DNA from: Goekera deserti | GTDB taxonomy: Bacteria > Actinomycetota > Actinomycetes > Mycobacteriales > Geodermatophilaceae | Reading direction: 5' to 3' | NCBI RefSeq assembly: GCF_010685995.1 | Contig: NZ_JAAGWK010000028.1 | Span: 26,647 to 90,646, forward strand | Length of the DNA stretch: 64,000 nucleotides | In this document: positions 29,467 through 36,446 of the stretch, in pieces | Numbering within the stretch: position 1 is the stretch's first letter | How the letters are laid out: the number at the start of each line of letters is the position of its first letter | The notes under the pieces: generated by a model | Database searches by the model: none | The model's input: only the letters and a program-made list of their open reading frames with translations | Told to the model about the DNA's origin: nothing | Made by a program: the position numbers and the translations under genes

Positions 29467-31230
29467 TCAGACCACGGACCCGTCGTCGGTGGAGCGGCGA
29501 CGCACCAGCGACATGACGCCGGCCCCGACGAGCAGGACGGCGGCCGAGCCGGTCACGGCCGGGACGAGGGTCTCCCGGCTCACCAGCCACGAGCCGGCTG
29601 ACGTGCCGTCGCTGCCCGGGCCACCGGCGGCGACGGTGGAGCTGCCGCTGTCGGAGGCCGCCTCACTGGGGTCACCGGCGTTGTCGACGTTCACCTGGTT
29701 GACGGCCTCGGTGGCGGGGGCCGCCACGTAGGGGAACGTGTCGCCGAAGTCGGCGTCGTTGGTGTCCACGCCGTCCCCGCCCTTGAGGGCGTCGAAGGCG
29801 CCCTGCCGGTCGGCCGGGACGTTCGAGACGTCGTAGATGCCCTCGAGTGCGAGCAGCTCGATGTCCAGCACGTCGTCGCCCAGGCGGCGGCCGTTCGGGA
29901 AGCCCTGGATGTCACCGCCGACGACGCCGAGGCGGCTGGCCTCGTGCAGCGGCGTGCCGTCGAGCCCGGTCGGGCCGGTGATCGACATGTTGAGCCGCAG
30001 CATCTCCGAGGGCATGAACGTCGTCATGTCGGCGCCGGCGTTCAGCGCCTGCGAGTTCAGGTCCACGTCGATCGGGTTCTTCGTGGCCGGGTCGCCGTCG
30101 ACGTCGAGCACCTCGGTGCTGACCACGCCGGTGAGGAACACCTCGAGCAGGTCGTAGCGCGGGCCGGCCGGGGCCGGGACGCCGTAGATGCCCTCGATCA
30201 GCGCGGGCACCTCAGGCTGCAGCACGCGGTCGACGACGGCCGGGATGGTCGCGTCCACCGACGGGTCGATCGAGTTGAACGCGTCCTTCAGGCCGGTCGG
30301 GACGACGACCTCGTTGACCAGCGGCTGGCCCAGGCGGGACACCTGCGTGTAGCCGGAGCCCTCGGCGGCGGTGCCGTCGGCGTTGCGCAGCGTCGGGCGG
30401 GTGGTGGTGCTCCAGATGCCGATGACCGGGTTGGCCGTCGGGTCGTCGTCGACGGCGACGTCGGCCTTCGGCACCTCGAGGGCGATGGTGTTCACGTTGT
30501 AGCCGGCGAGGGTGTCCTGACCGGTCTCGGACAGGTCGCCGCCGTACAGCAGGTCGAAGACGCGCAGGTCCAGGAAGAACGAGTCCTCGGCCTGGGTGGC
30601 GATGGTCTTGCCCTCCGCGCCGTCCTTGCCGATGCCGGTGATGGCCGGCGTGCGCAGGTTGTCCACGTAGTCCTGCGCGGAGCCCATGCTGGCCGGGCCG
30701 GTGTAGGACGGGGCGACGGGGCCCTGGCTGAGCGGGCTGCCGTAGGTGGCGCCGCCGTCGTAGCTGACGTCGAGCACGAAGGTCTGCCGGAACAGCAGGT
30801 TCTCGTCGTCCAGCGAGGTGACCGGGCCGTTGTTGTACAGGAACGTGTCGGTGCCGCGCAGGTCCTCGGTGGTGAAGCGCCAGCGGTAGACGATGTTCGC
30901 CTTGGCGTCGCCGTCGTTGTCGATGTTGATCAGGTACTCGGCGTCGTCGGACCAGGGGTAGAAGTTCGGGCCACCGTTGGGCTCCTCGAACGGCTGCCAG
31001 TTGGCGACGAAGGTGACGTTGTCCGGGTTCTCCGGGCTGGAGAACGCGTAGACGTCGGTGTTGTCCACGGCCGGGTCGGCGGCGATGAGCGGTGCCTCGC
31101 GGTGGCTGGAGGCGTTGGCCGCCGTGGGCATGAGCCCGAGGACGGCGGAGCCGGCGAGCAGGCCACCTGCGGCGATGAGGGCAGTCGGGCGACTGACCCC
31201 GGGCCTCGTGATCCGGTTGGTGCTGTGCAT
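29467..31230 (-). CDS. Secreted, membrane-anchored DUF4331 protein
   Basis: Predicted exported protein of 587 aa. A signal peptide ends near ANA-SSHREAP (residue 41), and SSHREAPLIAADPAVDNTDVYAF is the classic start of DUF4331. The domain runs to about residue 510 with family-type segments PFEEPNGGPNFYPWSDDAEYLINIDNDGD, FFLDLRVFDLLYGG and SRLGQPLVNEVVVP. A Ser/Gly-rich spacer, one C-terminal membrane helix (AVTGSAAVLLVGAGVMSL) and basic VRRR follow, without an LPXTG motif. DUF4331 has no proven function; the fold is predicted to be beta-rich with Asp-rich, metal-like loops. It heads the operon with the TPR and NicO genes. Confidence 0.92.
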   Translation of the reverse strand: MHSTNRITRPGVSRPTALIAAGGLLAGSAVLGLMPTAANASSHREAPLIAADPAVDNTDVYAFSSPENPDNVTFVANWQPFEEPNGGPNFYPWSDDAEYLINIDNDGDAKANIVYRWRFTTEDLRGTDTFLYNNGPVTSLDDENLLFRQTFVLDVSYDGGATYGSPLSQGPVAPSYTGPASMGSAQDYVDNLRTPAITGIGKDGAEGKTIATQAEDSFFLDLRVFDLLYGGDLSETGQDTLAGYNVNTIALEVPKADVAVDDDPTANPVIGIWSTTTRPTLRNADGTAAEGSGYTQVSRLGQPLVNEVVVPTGLKDAFNSIDPSVDATIPAVVDRVLQPEVPALIEGIYGVPAPAGPRYDLLEVFLTGVVSTEVLDVDGDPATKNPIDVDLNSQALNAGADMTTFMPSEMLRLNMSITGPTGLDGTPLHEASRLGVVGGDIQGFPNGRRLGDDVLDIELLALEGIYDVSNVPADRQGAFDALKGGDGVDTNDADFGDTFPYVAAPATEAVNQVNVDNAGDPSEAASDSGSSTVAAGGPGSDGTSAGSWLVSRETLVPAVTGSAAVLLVGAGVMSLVRRRSTDDGSVV

Positions 31231-31661
31231 GGACGTTCCTTCCCTGGTCCGCCCCCGTGGGCGGGAGGACGACCGACGTGGTCACGGACGCGCCGACGAC
31301 GCGACACCGAGCTGTTGGTCGTGCACAACAGGCTGCCGTGCTCCGTGATGCGTGGAAGGTATGCAGGTGAGACCCCGAGAGTGGGCATCTCACCGGCGAC
31401 AACGTGCAGGTGAGCGGCCAGTCGGCTCCGAGGAGTCACTGGGCGGGAACACAGGAAGCATGTGGAGAGGGTGATCCGCGGCTCACCCGGACGGCGGACA
31501 GTGCGTTCAGTCCATCGGGTGAACGCCCAGGTCGGCGACGTCCTGGTGGACGGGACATGGCGGGCAGGTGTCCGGCAGGTCGTCCGCCGGGCTCCCGCCG
31601 ACGCGGCGTGGTGGCCGCCGTGACGCAAGCTCTTCGGGGTGGTGACGGGACGCCCGTAGCG
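31231..31661. other. 431-bp intergenic region with AGGTGAG inverted repeat
   Basis: No gene-like frame is seen. The DUF4331 promoter should be here. GGTGAGA (31366-31372) and TCTCACC (31388-31394) form an inverted repeat with a 15-nt spacer, and another AGGTGAG is at 31408-31414. The same half-site occurs upstream of the Rieske gene (35855-35874). The 31500-31660 part is downstream of the nrtR stop and holds no clear terminator. Confidence 0.5.
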
Positions 31662-32444
31662 TCACTCCTCGTCGGTCCCGGTGGGTCGCAGCAGGGCCGG
31701 GTGCAGCTGGGTGGCGGTGCCCCGGCGGAACAGCAGCGGGGGCCGGCCGCCGTGGTCGCTGGCGGGGGAGCTGCTCACCTGGTGGGTCTCCACCACGAAG
31801 CCCGGCGTGGACAGCACCTTGCGTCGGAAGTGCCCCAGCGCCGGCGCCCGGCCCCAGACCGCCCGGTAGATGCGCCGCACGTCGCCGAGGCTGAACGGCT
31901 CGCGCAGGAACTCCAGCGCCAGGCTGGTGTACTCCAGCTTGGCGCGCACCCGCTCGACGGCGTCGGTCAGCACCGTCGCGTGGTCGAAGGCCAATGGTGG
32001 TGCGTCCGGGTCCCCGCCGTCCAGGCCGAGGTCCTCGACCGGCCACCACCGGGCCGCTGCGGCGTCCGAGCCCGCCCGCGGGTCGGGCAGGTCCGGGGCG
32101 ATGGCGACGTGGGCGACGGACACGACCCGCATCCGCGGGTCGCGGCCGGGGGCGCCGTAGGTGCGCAGCTGCTCCAGGTGCCCGTCGAACCGGGCGACGC
32201 CGGTCTCCTCCGCGAGCTCCCGCCAGGCCGCGGCCTCGATGTCCTCCTCGATGCCGACGAAGCCGCCGGGCAGCGCCCAGTGGCCGCGGTAGGGGTGCTC
32301 GCCCCGTTCCACCAGCAGCACCGAGAAGGCGCCGTCGCGGATGGTGAACACGGCGAGGTCGACGGTCAGCGACGGCCGGTCGTGGTCGCCGGGCCGGTAG
32401 CCGGCCAGCCACTCGGCCTCGCCGGGCCGGTCGGCGGTGCTCAC
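31662..32444 (-). CDS. nrtR: NrtR-type NUDIX regulator of NAD metabolism
   Basis: Protein of 260 aa combining a NUDIX domain (residues about 25-165) and a C-terminal winged helix (about 170-240). The NUDIX box region reads GGFVGIEEDIEAAAWRELAEETG, close to consensus; the winged helix contains EPFSLGDVRRIYRAVWGRAPALGHFRRKVL. This layout is the NrtR family, which binds ADP-ribose-type ligands and represses NAD synthesis or salvage. The GTG at 32444 overlaps the pncA stop, and the operon also encodes PncB, both classic NrtR targets. A matching palindrome sits before pncB at 34369-34384. Confidence 0.92.
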   Translation of the reverse strand: MSTADRPGEAEWLAGYRPGDHDRPSLTVDLAVFTIRDGAFSVLLVERGEHPYRGHWALPGGFVGIEEDIEAAAWRELAEETGVARFDGHLEQLRTYGAPGRDPRMRVVSVAHVAIAPDLPDPRAGSDAAAARWWPVEDLGLDGGDPDAPPLAFDHATVLTDAVERVRAKLEYTSLALEFLREPFSLGDVRRIYRAVWGRAPALGHFRRKVLSTPGFVVETHQVSSSPASDHGGRPPLLFRRGTATQLHPALLRPTGTDEE

Positions 32445-33037
32445 GCGCTCCTCGCCACGTCGACGCCGGCAGCCGCCATCTCGGTGAGCGCCCGGGCGGT
32501 GCTGTCGGGGGCCACCCCGGCGGTGAGGTCGACGAGCACCCGGGTGTCCAGGCCCGCCGCGCGGGCGTCGAGGGCGGTGGCGCGCACGCAGTGGTCGGTG
32601 GCGATCCCGACCACGTCGACCGCACCGGCACCCAGCGAGCGCACCAGGTCGGCGACGGTGCCGCCGTCGTCGGTGCTGCCCTCGAACAGCGAGTACGCGG
32701 GCCGGCCCTGCCCCTTGCGCACGTGGTGGGTCAGCAGCGAGGTGTCCAGGCCGGGGGCGTAGTCGGACCCGGCGTCCTCGGCGAGGCAGTGCACCGGCCA
32801 GGTCGCCGCGTAGTCGGGGTCGGTCCCGGGCTCGGCGAAGTGGCCGCCGTTGGTGCCGTGCGCCTCGTGCCAGTCGCGGGAGGCGACCACCGCGGCGTAG
32901 CGGTCCGGGTGGCTGCGCAGGTGCCCGGTGATCGCGGCGGCGACGGCCAGGCCACCGTCGACGGCCAGGCTGCCGCCCTCGACGAAGTCGTTCTGGACGT
33001 CGACGACGAGCAGGACGCGGGGCTGGGGAGCGGTCAT
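32441..33037 (-). CDS. pncA: Nicotinamidase
   Basis: Isochorismatase-fold amidohydrolase of 198 aa converting nicotinamide to nicotinate. The catalytic Asp is in VVDVQNDF near the N-terminus, the Lys in HHVRKGQGRPAYS, and the nucleophilic Cys in GIATDHCVRATALDA. Metal-binding segments are SRDWHEAHG and the WPVHC loop. The ATG at 33037 overlaps the pncB stop (ATGA) and its own stop overlaps nrtR, so the three are coupled. The product nicotinate is the substrate of PncB. Confidence 0.95.
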   Translation of the reverse strand: MTAPQPRVLLVVDVQNDFVEGGSLAVDGGLAVAAAITGHLRSHPDRYAAVVASRDWHEAHGTNGGHFAEPGTDPDYAATWPVHCLAEDAGSDYAPGLDTSLLTHHVRKGQGRPAYSLFEGSTDDGGTVADLVRSLGAGAVDVVGIATDHCVRATALDARAAGLDTRVLVDLTAGVAPDSTARALTEMAAAGVDVARSA

Positions 33038-34350
33038 GTCAGTTCTCCGTCTCGGGCTTCGGTGGCGGTCAGGGCGGGTCCGCCGTCGGTGAGCAGGCGC
33101 GCCTCGGCGGGCAGTGCGGCGACCGCCGCGGCGTGGTGCTCGCGCACCTGCCGCAGCGTCGGGTTGTGCAGGGTGCGCCCCGCCTCGGCCACCACGAGCT
33201 GCAGCGGTCGGCCGGGCAGTTCCCCGGCGTCGCCGAGGACGAACCCCTCCGTCACGGCGGTGCCGTGCTCGTCGTGGACCCGGTAGGCGGTCTTCCGGCC
33301 GCCGGCGCTGACCTTGCCCGCGGCCTTCTTGGCCACCGGCCGCAGCGGGCCGTCCGGGCTGTCGGCGATGGCGACCAGCTTGTAGACCATCCCGGCCGTC
33401 GGGTGGCCCGAGCCGGTGGCCACCCGGGTGCCGACGCCGTACCCGTCGATCGGGGCCTGGGCCAGGGCGGCCAGCACGTACTCGTCCAGGTCGCTGGTGA
33501 CGGTGATCCGGGTGCGTGTGGCGCCCAGCTCGTCGAGCAGCACCCGGGCCCGGCGCGCCTCGACGTCGAGGTCGCCGCTGTCGATGCGGATCGCGCCGAG
33601 CTCGGGCCCGGCCACCTCGACGGCGGTGCGGATGCCCCGGGCGATGTCGTAGGTGTCCACCAGCAGCGTGGTGCCGGGGCCGTGCGCGGCGACCTGGCTG
33701 CTGAAGGCCTCCTTCTCGTCGTGGTGGGCGAGGGTGAAGGCGTGCGCCGCGGTGCCGACGGTCGGGATGCCGTACAGGTACCCGGCGGCCAGGTTGCTCG
33801 TGGAGTCGAACCCGGCGACGTACGCGGCCCGGGCGACGGAGATCGCGGCGTCCTCGTGCGTGCGCCGGCTGCCCATCTCGATCAGCGGGCGCCCGGCCGC
33901 CGCCGTGGTCATCCTGGACGCGGCCGAGGCGATCGCGCTGTCGTGGTTGAGCACCGACAGCACCAGCGTCTCCAGGACGACGCCCTCACCGAGCGTGCCC
34001 TCGACGGTGAGCACGGGGGAGCCCGGGAACCAGGTCTCGCCCTCCCGGTAGGCGCTGATCCGGCCGGTGAACCGGAAGTCGCGCAGGTAGTCGGCGGTAG
34101 CCGGGGTGATCGCGCCGACCTCGAGCAGCCAGGCGGTCTCCTCCGCGTCGAACCGGAAGTCCTCGATCAGCGGCAGCAGCCGGCCGAGCCCGCCGAGCAC
34201 CCCGTAGCGGCGACCGGACGGCAGTCGGCGGGCGAAGGCCTCGAACACCGCCCGGTTGCCGACCGACCCGTCCTCGACGAACGACGACAGCATGGTCAGC
34301 TCGTAGCGGTCGATCCTCATCGCCGGTCCGGCGGTGCGTGGCCTGCTCAT
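33034..34350 (-). CDS. pncB: Nicotinate phosphoribosyltransferase
   Basis: Enzyme of 438 aa making nicotinate mononucleotide from nicotinate and PRPP (Preiss-Handler salvage). Conserved segments include YELTMLSSFVEDG, EMGSRRTHEDAAISVARAAYVAGFDSTSNL, the active-site region GTAAHAFTLAHHDEKEAF, and IRIDSGDL with VTSDLDEY. The ATG at 34350 has AGAGGGGG five nt upstream. It is first in pncB-pncA-nrtR, 20 bp downstream of a palindrome likely bound by NrtR, so the pathway should be repressed when NAD-derived ligands are low or high depending on the NrtR ligand. Confidence 0.95.
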   Translation of the reverse strand: MSRPRTAGPAMRIDRYELTMLSSFVEDGSVGNRAVFEAFARRLPSGRRYGVLGGLGRLLPLIEDFRFDAEETAWLLEVGAITPATADYLRDFRFTGRISAYREGETWFPGSPVLTVEGTLGEGVVLETLVLSVLNHDSAIASAASRMTTAAAGRPLIEMGSRRTHEDAAISVARAAYVAGFDSTSNLAAGYLYGIPTVGTAAHAFTLAHHDEKEAFSSQVAAHGPGTTLLVDTYDIARGIRTAVEVAGPELGAIRIDSGDLDVEARRARVLLDELGATRTRITVTSDLDEYVLAALAQAPIDGYGVGTRVATGSGHPTAGMVYKLVAIADSPDGPLRPVAKKAAGKVSAGGRKTAYRVHDEHGTAVTEGFVLGDAGELPGRPLQLVVAEAGRTLHNPTLRQVREHHAAAVAALPAEARLLTDGGPALTATEARDGELT

Positions 34351-34368
34351 CGGAGCCCCCTCTGGTTC

Positions 34369-34385
34369 GACTCATTGTGAGCATA
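34369..34385 (-). promoter_or_regulatory. Candidate NrtR operator overlapping the pncB -10
   Basis: CTCA-TTG-TGAG at 34371-34381, extended to GACTCATTGTGAGCATA, is a palindrome 20 bp before the pncB ATG. On the minus strand TATGCT (34380-34385) could be the -10 element, so bound regulator would block the promoter. The site is in the right place for NrtR encoded in the same operon. Confidence 0.65.
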
Positions 34386-34432
34386 ACCAGGGGGCGGCGG
34401 TGCCACCACCTCGGGGGTCGGCTGCCCGTCGG

Positions 34433-35773
34433 TCAGCCGCGGCCGGCGGCGAAGTCGCCCAGGGTGCGGCGCAGGGCGACGCCGAGCCGGTCGGCCCGCA
34501 CGTGCAGCTCGTCGCGCAGGGTCAGCGGCAGGCCGATGCTGTCCATCTTCTGCTGCAGGGCGAGGTCCTCGGCCAGCACCGTCTCCTCGAAGGCGAGCTC
34601 GGCGGCCAGCACGTCGGGTTCGACCACGTCCGCGCCGCCGATGCCGTGCAGCAGCATGCAGGTGTAGACCCGGGTGGAGTCGGCGTCCTCGGGCTGGAGC
34701 AGGAACAGGATCGTCTTCACCGCCCCGGCGTCCAGCTCCTCCAGGCGCAGGAGCAGCTGGAACGGCGCCCGGACGACGTAGGTGGCCCGGCGGCGCTGGC
34801 GCAGCGGGCGGGTGCCGTCCAGCACGCCGGGGTCGGCCGGGTTGTCGAACCACTGCTCCTGCACGCTGGTGAAGCCGCCCGGCTCGGGGGTCACGTCGTA
34901 GGCCGGCACCTCGCGCTCGTCGGCGGCCCCGAAGGTCGCGGCGTGCACGAACGGGAAGTGCGCGACGTCGAGGAAGTTGTCGGCCAGCAGGCCCGCCGGT
35001 GCCGCGGTGCGCGCCGGCGGCAGCCAGCCCGCGGTGAACCGCGGGTCGCCGTCCTCGGGCACCTCGAGTCGGTGCCCGTGCGGCTCGGCGGGAGCGAGCC
35101 AGATGACTCCGAGGCGCTCCTCCACGCTCCAGGCCGGCGGGTCGGTGGTCAGGCCCTCGGGCCCGCGGTGGACCGTCCAGGACCGGCCGAGCAGTCGGAC
35201 CGCCAGCCAGCCGCCCTCGACCAGCTCGCTCGACAGCGCCACCGGGTGCCAGGCGTGGTCCAGCGAGCGGTGCAGGTTGTGGAACACCGGGCCCTCGGGT
35301 GCCGGCGCGGGCGGCACCGGCTCCACCAGGGGGGTGGACGCGGGCTTCGGGGGCAGCTGCACGGTGGTGCGCTCGGGGGCCAGCCACACCCAGCCGTGCC
35401 GCTCCTCCACGGCCCAGGGCGCCGACAGGTCGGCACGGGGCGGGGGCGTGCCCTCCGCCCCGAGCGACGGGATGTCGACGCAGCGGCCCTCGGCGTTGAA
35501 GCGCCAGCCGTGGTAGGGGCACTGCAGCGTGCCGTCCACCACCGACGCCGCGGCCAGCGGCACCAGCCGGTGCGGGCAGCGCGCGGACAGGGCCGTGACC
35601 TCACCGCCGGGCCGCAGGCGCACCACGACGTAGGCGCGGCCGCCGGCGCCGACCGGCACGGGGCGCGTCGTCACGTCCGCCGACCGGGCCACCGGGAACC
35701 AGCCGGTGGCGGCCGCGGCGTCCTCACCGGTGCCGCGGGACCGGAGGGCGGAGACAGTCCTGGAGAGGGCCAT
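34433..35773 (-). CDS. Rieske non-haem iron oxygenase with an extra cluster-less Rieske fold
   Basis: Predicted oxygenase of 446 aa, longer than usual at the N-terminus. Residues about 23-135 form a complete Rieske domain: C66-x-H68 (ARCPHRLVP) and C85-x2-H88 (LQCPYHGWRF). Residues 170-231 look like a second Rieske fold (HAWHPVALSSELVEGGWLAVRLLG and then PAWSVEERLGVIWLAPAEP) from which the cluster-binding part is missing; compare APWAVEERHGWVWLAPE at 118-134. The catalytic domain has the iron facial triad in NFLDVAHFPFVHAATFG (D269, H272, H277). Vanillate-demethylase-like phenyl/alkyl oxygenases are nearest by pattern. The ATG at 35773 is chosen over the open frame to 35878. Substrate unknown. 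Confidence 0.85.
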   Translation of the reverse strand: MALSRTVSALRSRGTGEDAAAATGWFPVARSADVTTRPVPVGAGGRAYVVVRLRPGGEVTALSARCPHRLVPLAAASVVDGTLQCPYHGWRFNAEGRCVDIPSLGAEGTPPPRADLSAPWAVEERHGWVWLAPERTTVQLPPKPASTPLVEPVPPAPAPEGPVFHNLHRSLDHAWHPVALSSELVEGGWLAVRLLGRSWTVHRGPEGLTTDPPAWSVEERLGVIWLAPAEPHGHRLEVPEDGDPRFTAGWLPPARTAAPAGLLADNFLDVAHFPFVHAATFGAADEREVPAYDVTPEPGGFTSVQEQWFDNPADPGVLDGTRPLRQRRRATYVVRAPFQLLLRLEELDAGAVKTILFLLQPEDADSTRVYTCMLLHGIGGADVVEPDVLAAELAFEETVLAEDLALQQKMDSIGLPLTLRDELHVRADRLGVALRRTLGDFAAGRG

Positions 35774-35854
35774 GACCCAGTCCACCGCGCCTGGGTTCCC
35801 CCGGCGTTGCCTGCAGGTGACGAGTTCTGTGACCGGGGGCGTCCAGGTGACCAC

Positions 35855-35874
35855 AGGTGAGCACCCGCTCACCT
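35855..35874. promoter_or_regulatory. Perfect inverted repeat upstream of the Rieske gene
   Basis: AGGTGAGC (35855-35862) and GCTCACCT (35867-35874) surround a 4-nt spacer, about 82 bp before the Rieske start codon. Single AGGTGA copies also lie at 35844-35849 and 35815-35820. The form fits an operator; the same half-site recurs upstream of the DUF4331 gene. Confidence 0.55.
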
Positions 35875-35905
35875 CCACCCCGCTGCGCCGGCCACCTCCC
35901 CCCTG

Positions 35906-35944
35906 CTCTCTGTACAGAAAGTCCCGCGCTTTCTGTACAGAAAG
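35906..35944. repeat. Two tandem CTTTCTGTACAGAAAG palindromes
   Basis: A near-perfect (35906-35921) and a perfect (35929-35944) 16-bp palindrome centred on TGTACA are 23 bp apart. They lie 13-51 bp past the marR stop and about 133 bp before the Rieske start. On the minus strand they follow CCCCCCTCGA. They could be a marR terminator or an operator of the Rieske gene. Two other loci (21414-21502, 55613-55690) have the same layout: C6-T(C)GAC then palindromes. Confidence 0.75.
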
Positions 35945-35956
35945 TCGAGGGGGGCG

Positions 35957-36376
35957 TCAGTCCTCGGTCAGGGAGCGCAGGATCCGGGCGAGGGTGGCCC
36001 GGTCGGTGGGGTCCAGCCGGGCGAACACCGTCTCCGAGTCGGCCTCGCGCGCGGCGTCGACCTGCTCGCGCACCGCACGGCCGGCGGCCGTCGGCCGGAT
36101 GAGCACCGCCCGCCGGTCGGCCTCGTCCGGCACCCGCTCGACCAGCCCGCGGGCCTGCAGCGCGTCGACGACCTCGGTGGCCGAACGGGGCGCGATCCGC
36201 AGCCTCTCGGCCAGCTCGGCCAGCCGGGGCGCGTCGTGCCGGCAGACCACACCCAGGGCGCGGGCCTGGTGGGGGGACAGGTCCCACGGCTCCAGCAGCT
36301 CGCTGGACCGCCGGCGCAGCGTGCGCGCCGCCCGCATGAGCAGGTCGCCGAGCGGGGTCGTCTCGTCGGTGGCCAC
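35957..36376 (-). CDS. MarR-family transcriptional regulator
   Basis: Winged-helix regulator of 139 aa. Helices and wing are typical: LSPHQARALGVVCRHDAPRLAELAERLRIAPRSATEVVDALQARGLVERVPDEADRRAVLIRPTAAGRAV spans residues about 33-100. The GTG at 36376 lies six nt after TAGCAT (36383-36388 as ATGCTA), so the message may be leaderless. It is divergent from an ABC exporter, and two overlapping palindromes sit between them, the usual arrangement for a MarR repressor of an efflux pump released by the pump's substrate. Confidence 0.93.
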   Translation of the reverse strand: MATDETTPLGDLLMRAARTLRRRSSELLEPWDLSPHQARALGVVCRHDAPRLAELAERLRIAPRSATEVVDALQARGLVERVPDEADRRAVLIRPTAAGRAVREQVDAAREADSETVFARLDPTDRATLARILRSLTED

Positions 36377-36402
36377 GCCGGAATGCTAGCGGATCTCGTG
36401 TG

Positions 36403-36427
36403 GTTGCCTCATCGTGAGGTAACCTCA
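36403..36427. promoter_or_regulatory. Overlapping palindromes, likely MarR operator
   Basis: GTTGCCTCA-TCG-TGAGGTAAC (36403-36423, 8 of 9 pairs) overlaps a perfect TGAGGT-A-ACCTCA (36415-36427). They lie between the divergent marR (start 36376) and ABC exporter (start 36447) and would cover both promoters. Confidence 0.75.
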
Positions 36428-36446
36428 ACACAACGGACGAGAGACG

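Noticed and set aside
29467..31230. DUF4331 protein as an LPXTG sortase substrate
   Set aside because: It has a C-terminal helix and basic tail but no LPXTG-like motif before the helix.
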